DNA from: Acidobacteriota bacterium
GTDB lineage: Bacteria > Acidobacteriota > Terriglobia > Terriglobales > Acidobacteriaceae
Length of the DNA stretch: 5,188 bases
Direction: 5' to 3'
NCBI GenBank assembly: GCA_028873155.1
Contig: JAGWML010000212.1
Span: 1-5,188, forward strand
Under the pieces are notes generated by a model. The model was not told the origin of the DNA, did no database searches, and saw only the letters and a list, made by a program, of their open reading frames with translations. The translations under genes were made by a program, and so were the position numbers. Positions 4,473-5,188 of the stretch are shown piece by piece; within the stretch, counting starts at the first letter, position 1; each line of letters opens with the position of its first letter.

Positions 4473-5177
4473 ATGGGCGGCGAAATCATTCAAGGTCAAA
4501 TCATTTCCTACACCGAGATGACGGCCTTGGTCGGCGTAAGTTTGCAGCAAGGGATGAACTTCCGGCTACCCGGAGGGCCTGTGCTCTTGATGAGTCGTAG
4601 ACCCAATGCTCCGTATGATGACCAGATCGAAGATGAGGGCCGCGTCCTCATTTACGAAGGTCACGACTGCCCTACAACTTCTTCCTGCCCTGACCCGAAG
4701 AAAGTCGATCAGCCGCGGAATAATCTCGGCGGTTCGTTGACCCAAAACGGCCTGTTCGCCGAAGCTGCAGAGCACCACAAGTCACAGGGTGTTCGGCCAG
4801 TCCAAGTGCGCGTCTTTGAGAAGATTCGACCGGGCATCTGGGCATTCAACGGCGTCTTTGACCTCGTGGATTCCTGGGTCGCTGATTCCAATGGCCGGAA
4901 GGTCTTCAAGTTTAAGCTGCAATTGAACCATTGGAACGCTGGTTTAGTCGCTTCAGATCCTTCCCTGACAGAAGAAGACGACCGAATTATTCCAGGATGG
5001 GTAAAGTTCGAGGTTTGGAAGCGGGACCACGGGCGCTGCAGAAAATGCGGGGCTCACAATGGCCTGCATTTTGATCACATCATTCCCTATTCCAAAGGTG
5101 GTTCATCCAAGAGCCCCGAGAACATTCAAATCCTTTGCGCCAAACACAATCTTGAGAAGCACGACAAGATTGATTGA
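4473..5177 (+). CDS. HNH endonuclease with SRA/YDG-like N-terminal region (putative modification-dependent nuclease)
   Basis: The 234-residue protein ends in a clear HNH nuclease domain. VWKRDHGRCRKCG carries zinc cysteines 189 and 192. HFDHIIPYSKGG carries the catalytic Asp201-His202, and NIQILCAKHN carries N217 and a C222/H225 pair that replaces the usual second CxxC. The N-terminal 160 residues look SRA/YDG-like: YDD (48-50), EDEGRVLIYEGHD (about 54-65), VDQP (78-81), GSLTQNG, RPVQVRVFEK (about 108-117) and GIWAFNGVFDLVD. In nucleases such as ScoMcrA and TagI an SRA domain reads modified cytosine and the HNH domain cuts, giving type IV restriction. That role is inferred here. ATG 4473 is preferred over TTG 4464, which overlaps the TATAAT box; neither has a good ribosome site. 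No methyltransferase lies beside it within the window. GC content drops to about 47-55 percent in lines sampled near its end, against about 70 percent in one permease line, suggesting acquisition by transfer. Confidence 0.85.
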   Translation: MGGEIIQGQIISYTEMTALVGVSLQQGMNFRLPGGPVLLMSRRPNAPYDDQIEDEGRVLIYEGHDCPTTSSCPDPKKVDQPRNNLGGSLTQNGLFAEAAEHHKSQGVRPVQVRVFEKIRPGIWAFNGVFDLVDSWVADSNGRKVFKFKLQLNHWNAGLVASDPSLTEEDDRIIPGWVKFEVWKRDHGRCRKCGAHNGLHFDHIIPYSKGGSSKSPENIQILCAKHNLEKHDKID

Positions 5178-5188
5178 AGCTTGCGCCG

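Noticed and set aside
3731..4600. Plus-strand open frame of 289 codons overlapping the permease and HNH genes
   Set aside because: It is out of frame with both real genes and has Arg/Ala/His-rich composition typical of a shifted frame in high-GC DNA.

Overview
The window looks like a chromosomal stretch from a GC-rich member of the Acidobacteriota, probably class Terriglobia. This is inferred from protein style only: the wording of the UvrD/PcrA C-terminus, the CAT-family permease and the omega-like protein. No rRNA or other phylogenetic marker is present. I see no tRNA, rRNA, CRISPR array, insertion sequence or origin.

Layout. Bases 1-1563 are the C-terminal part of a UvrD/PcrA-type DNA helicase whose start lies left of the window. 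An extended -10 promoter (around 1592-1599) and a foldable leader of about 108 nt precede a 66-residue cold-shock protein (1714-1914). A long near-perfect hairpin (1940-1979) follows and can terminate transcription from both sides. It separates the cold-shock gene from a convergent minus-strand gene (2220-2008) encoding a small RNA polymerase omega-like protein. The 292-bp gap 2221-2512 holds no convincing gene and probably carries divergent promoters. Next is a 51-residue very basic protein (2513-2668, GTG start) closed by a strong intrinsic terminator (2695-2730). An APC-superfamily, CAT-type amino acid permease (2865-4415) follows; it appears to start at CTG. Last comes a solitary HNH endonuclease with an SRA/YDG-like N-terminal region (4473-5177), a probable modification-dependent nuclease. 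Its perfect TATAAT box sits so close to the ATG that the mRNA should be leaderless.

How the genes relate. This is a series of mostly monocistronic units, not one operon. The terminators at 1940-1979 and 2695-2730, and separate promoter candidates, isolate them. Helicase, cold-shock protein, omega-like protein and the basic protein all plausibly act on nucleic acids or the transcription machinery, but nothing shows they work together. The HNH gene is visibly more AT-rich than the permease before it and is the best candidate for an accessory, transferred defence gene.

Most informative points: the CTG start that restores the permease's substrate-binding first helix, the leaderless SRA-HNH gene, the stand-alone omega-like gene, the structured cold-shock leader, and a roughly 100-residue insertion in the helicase.
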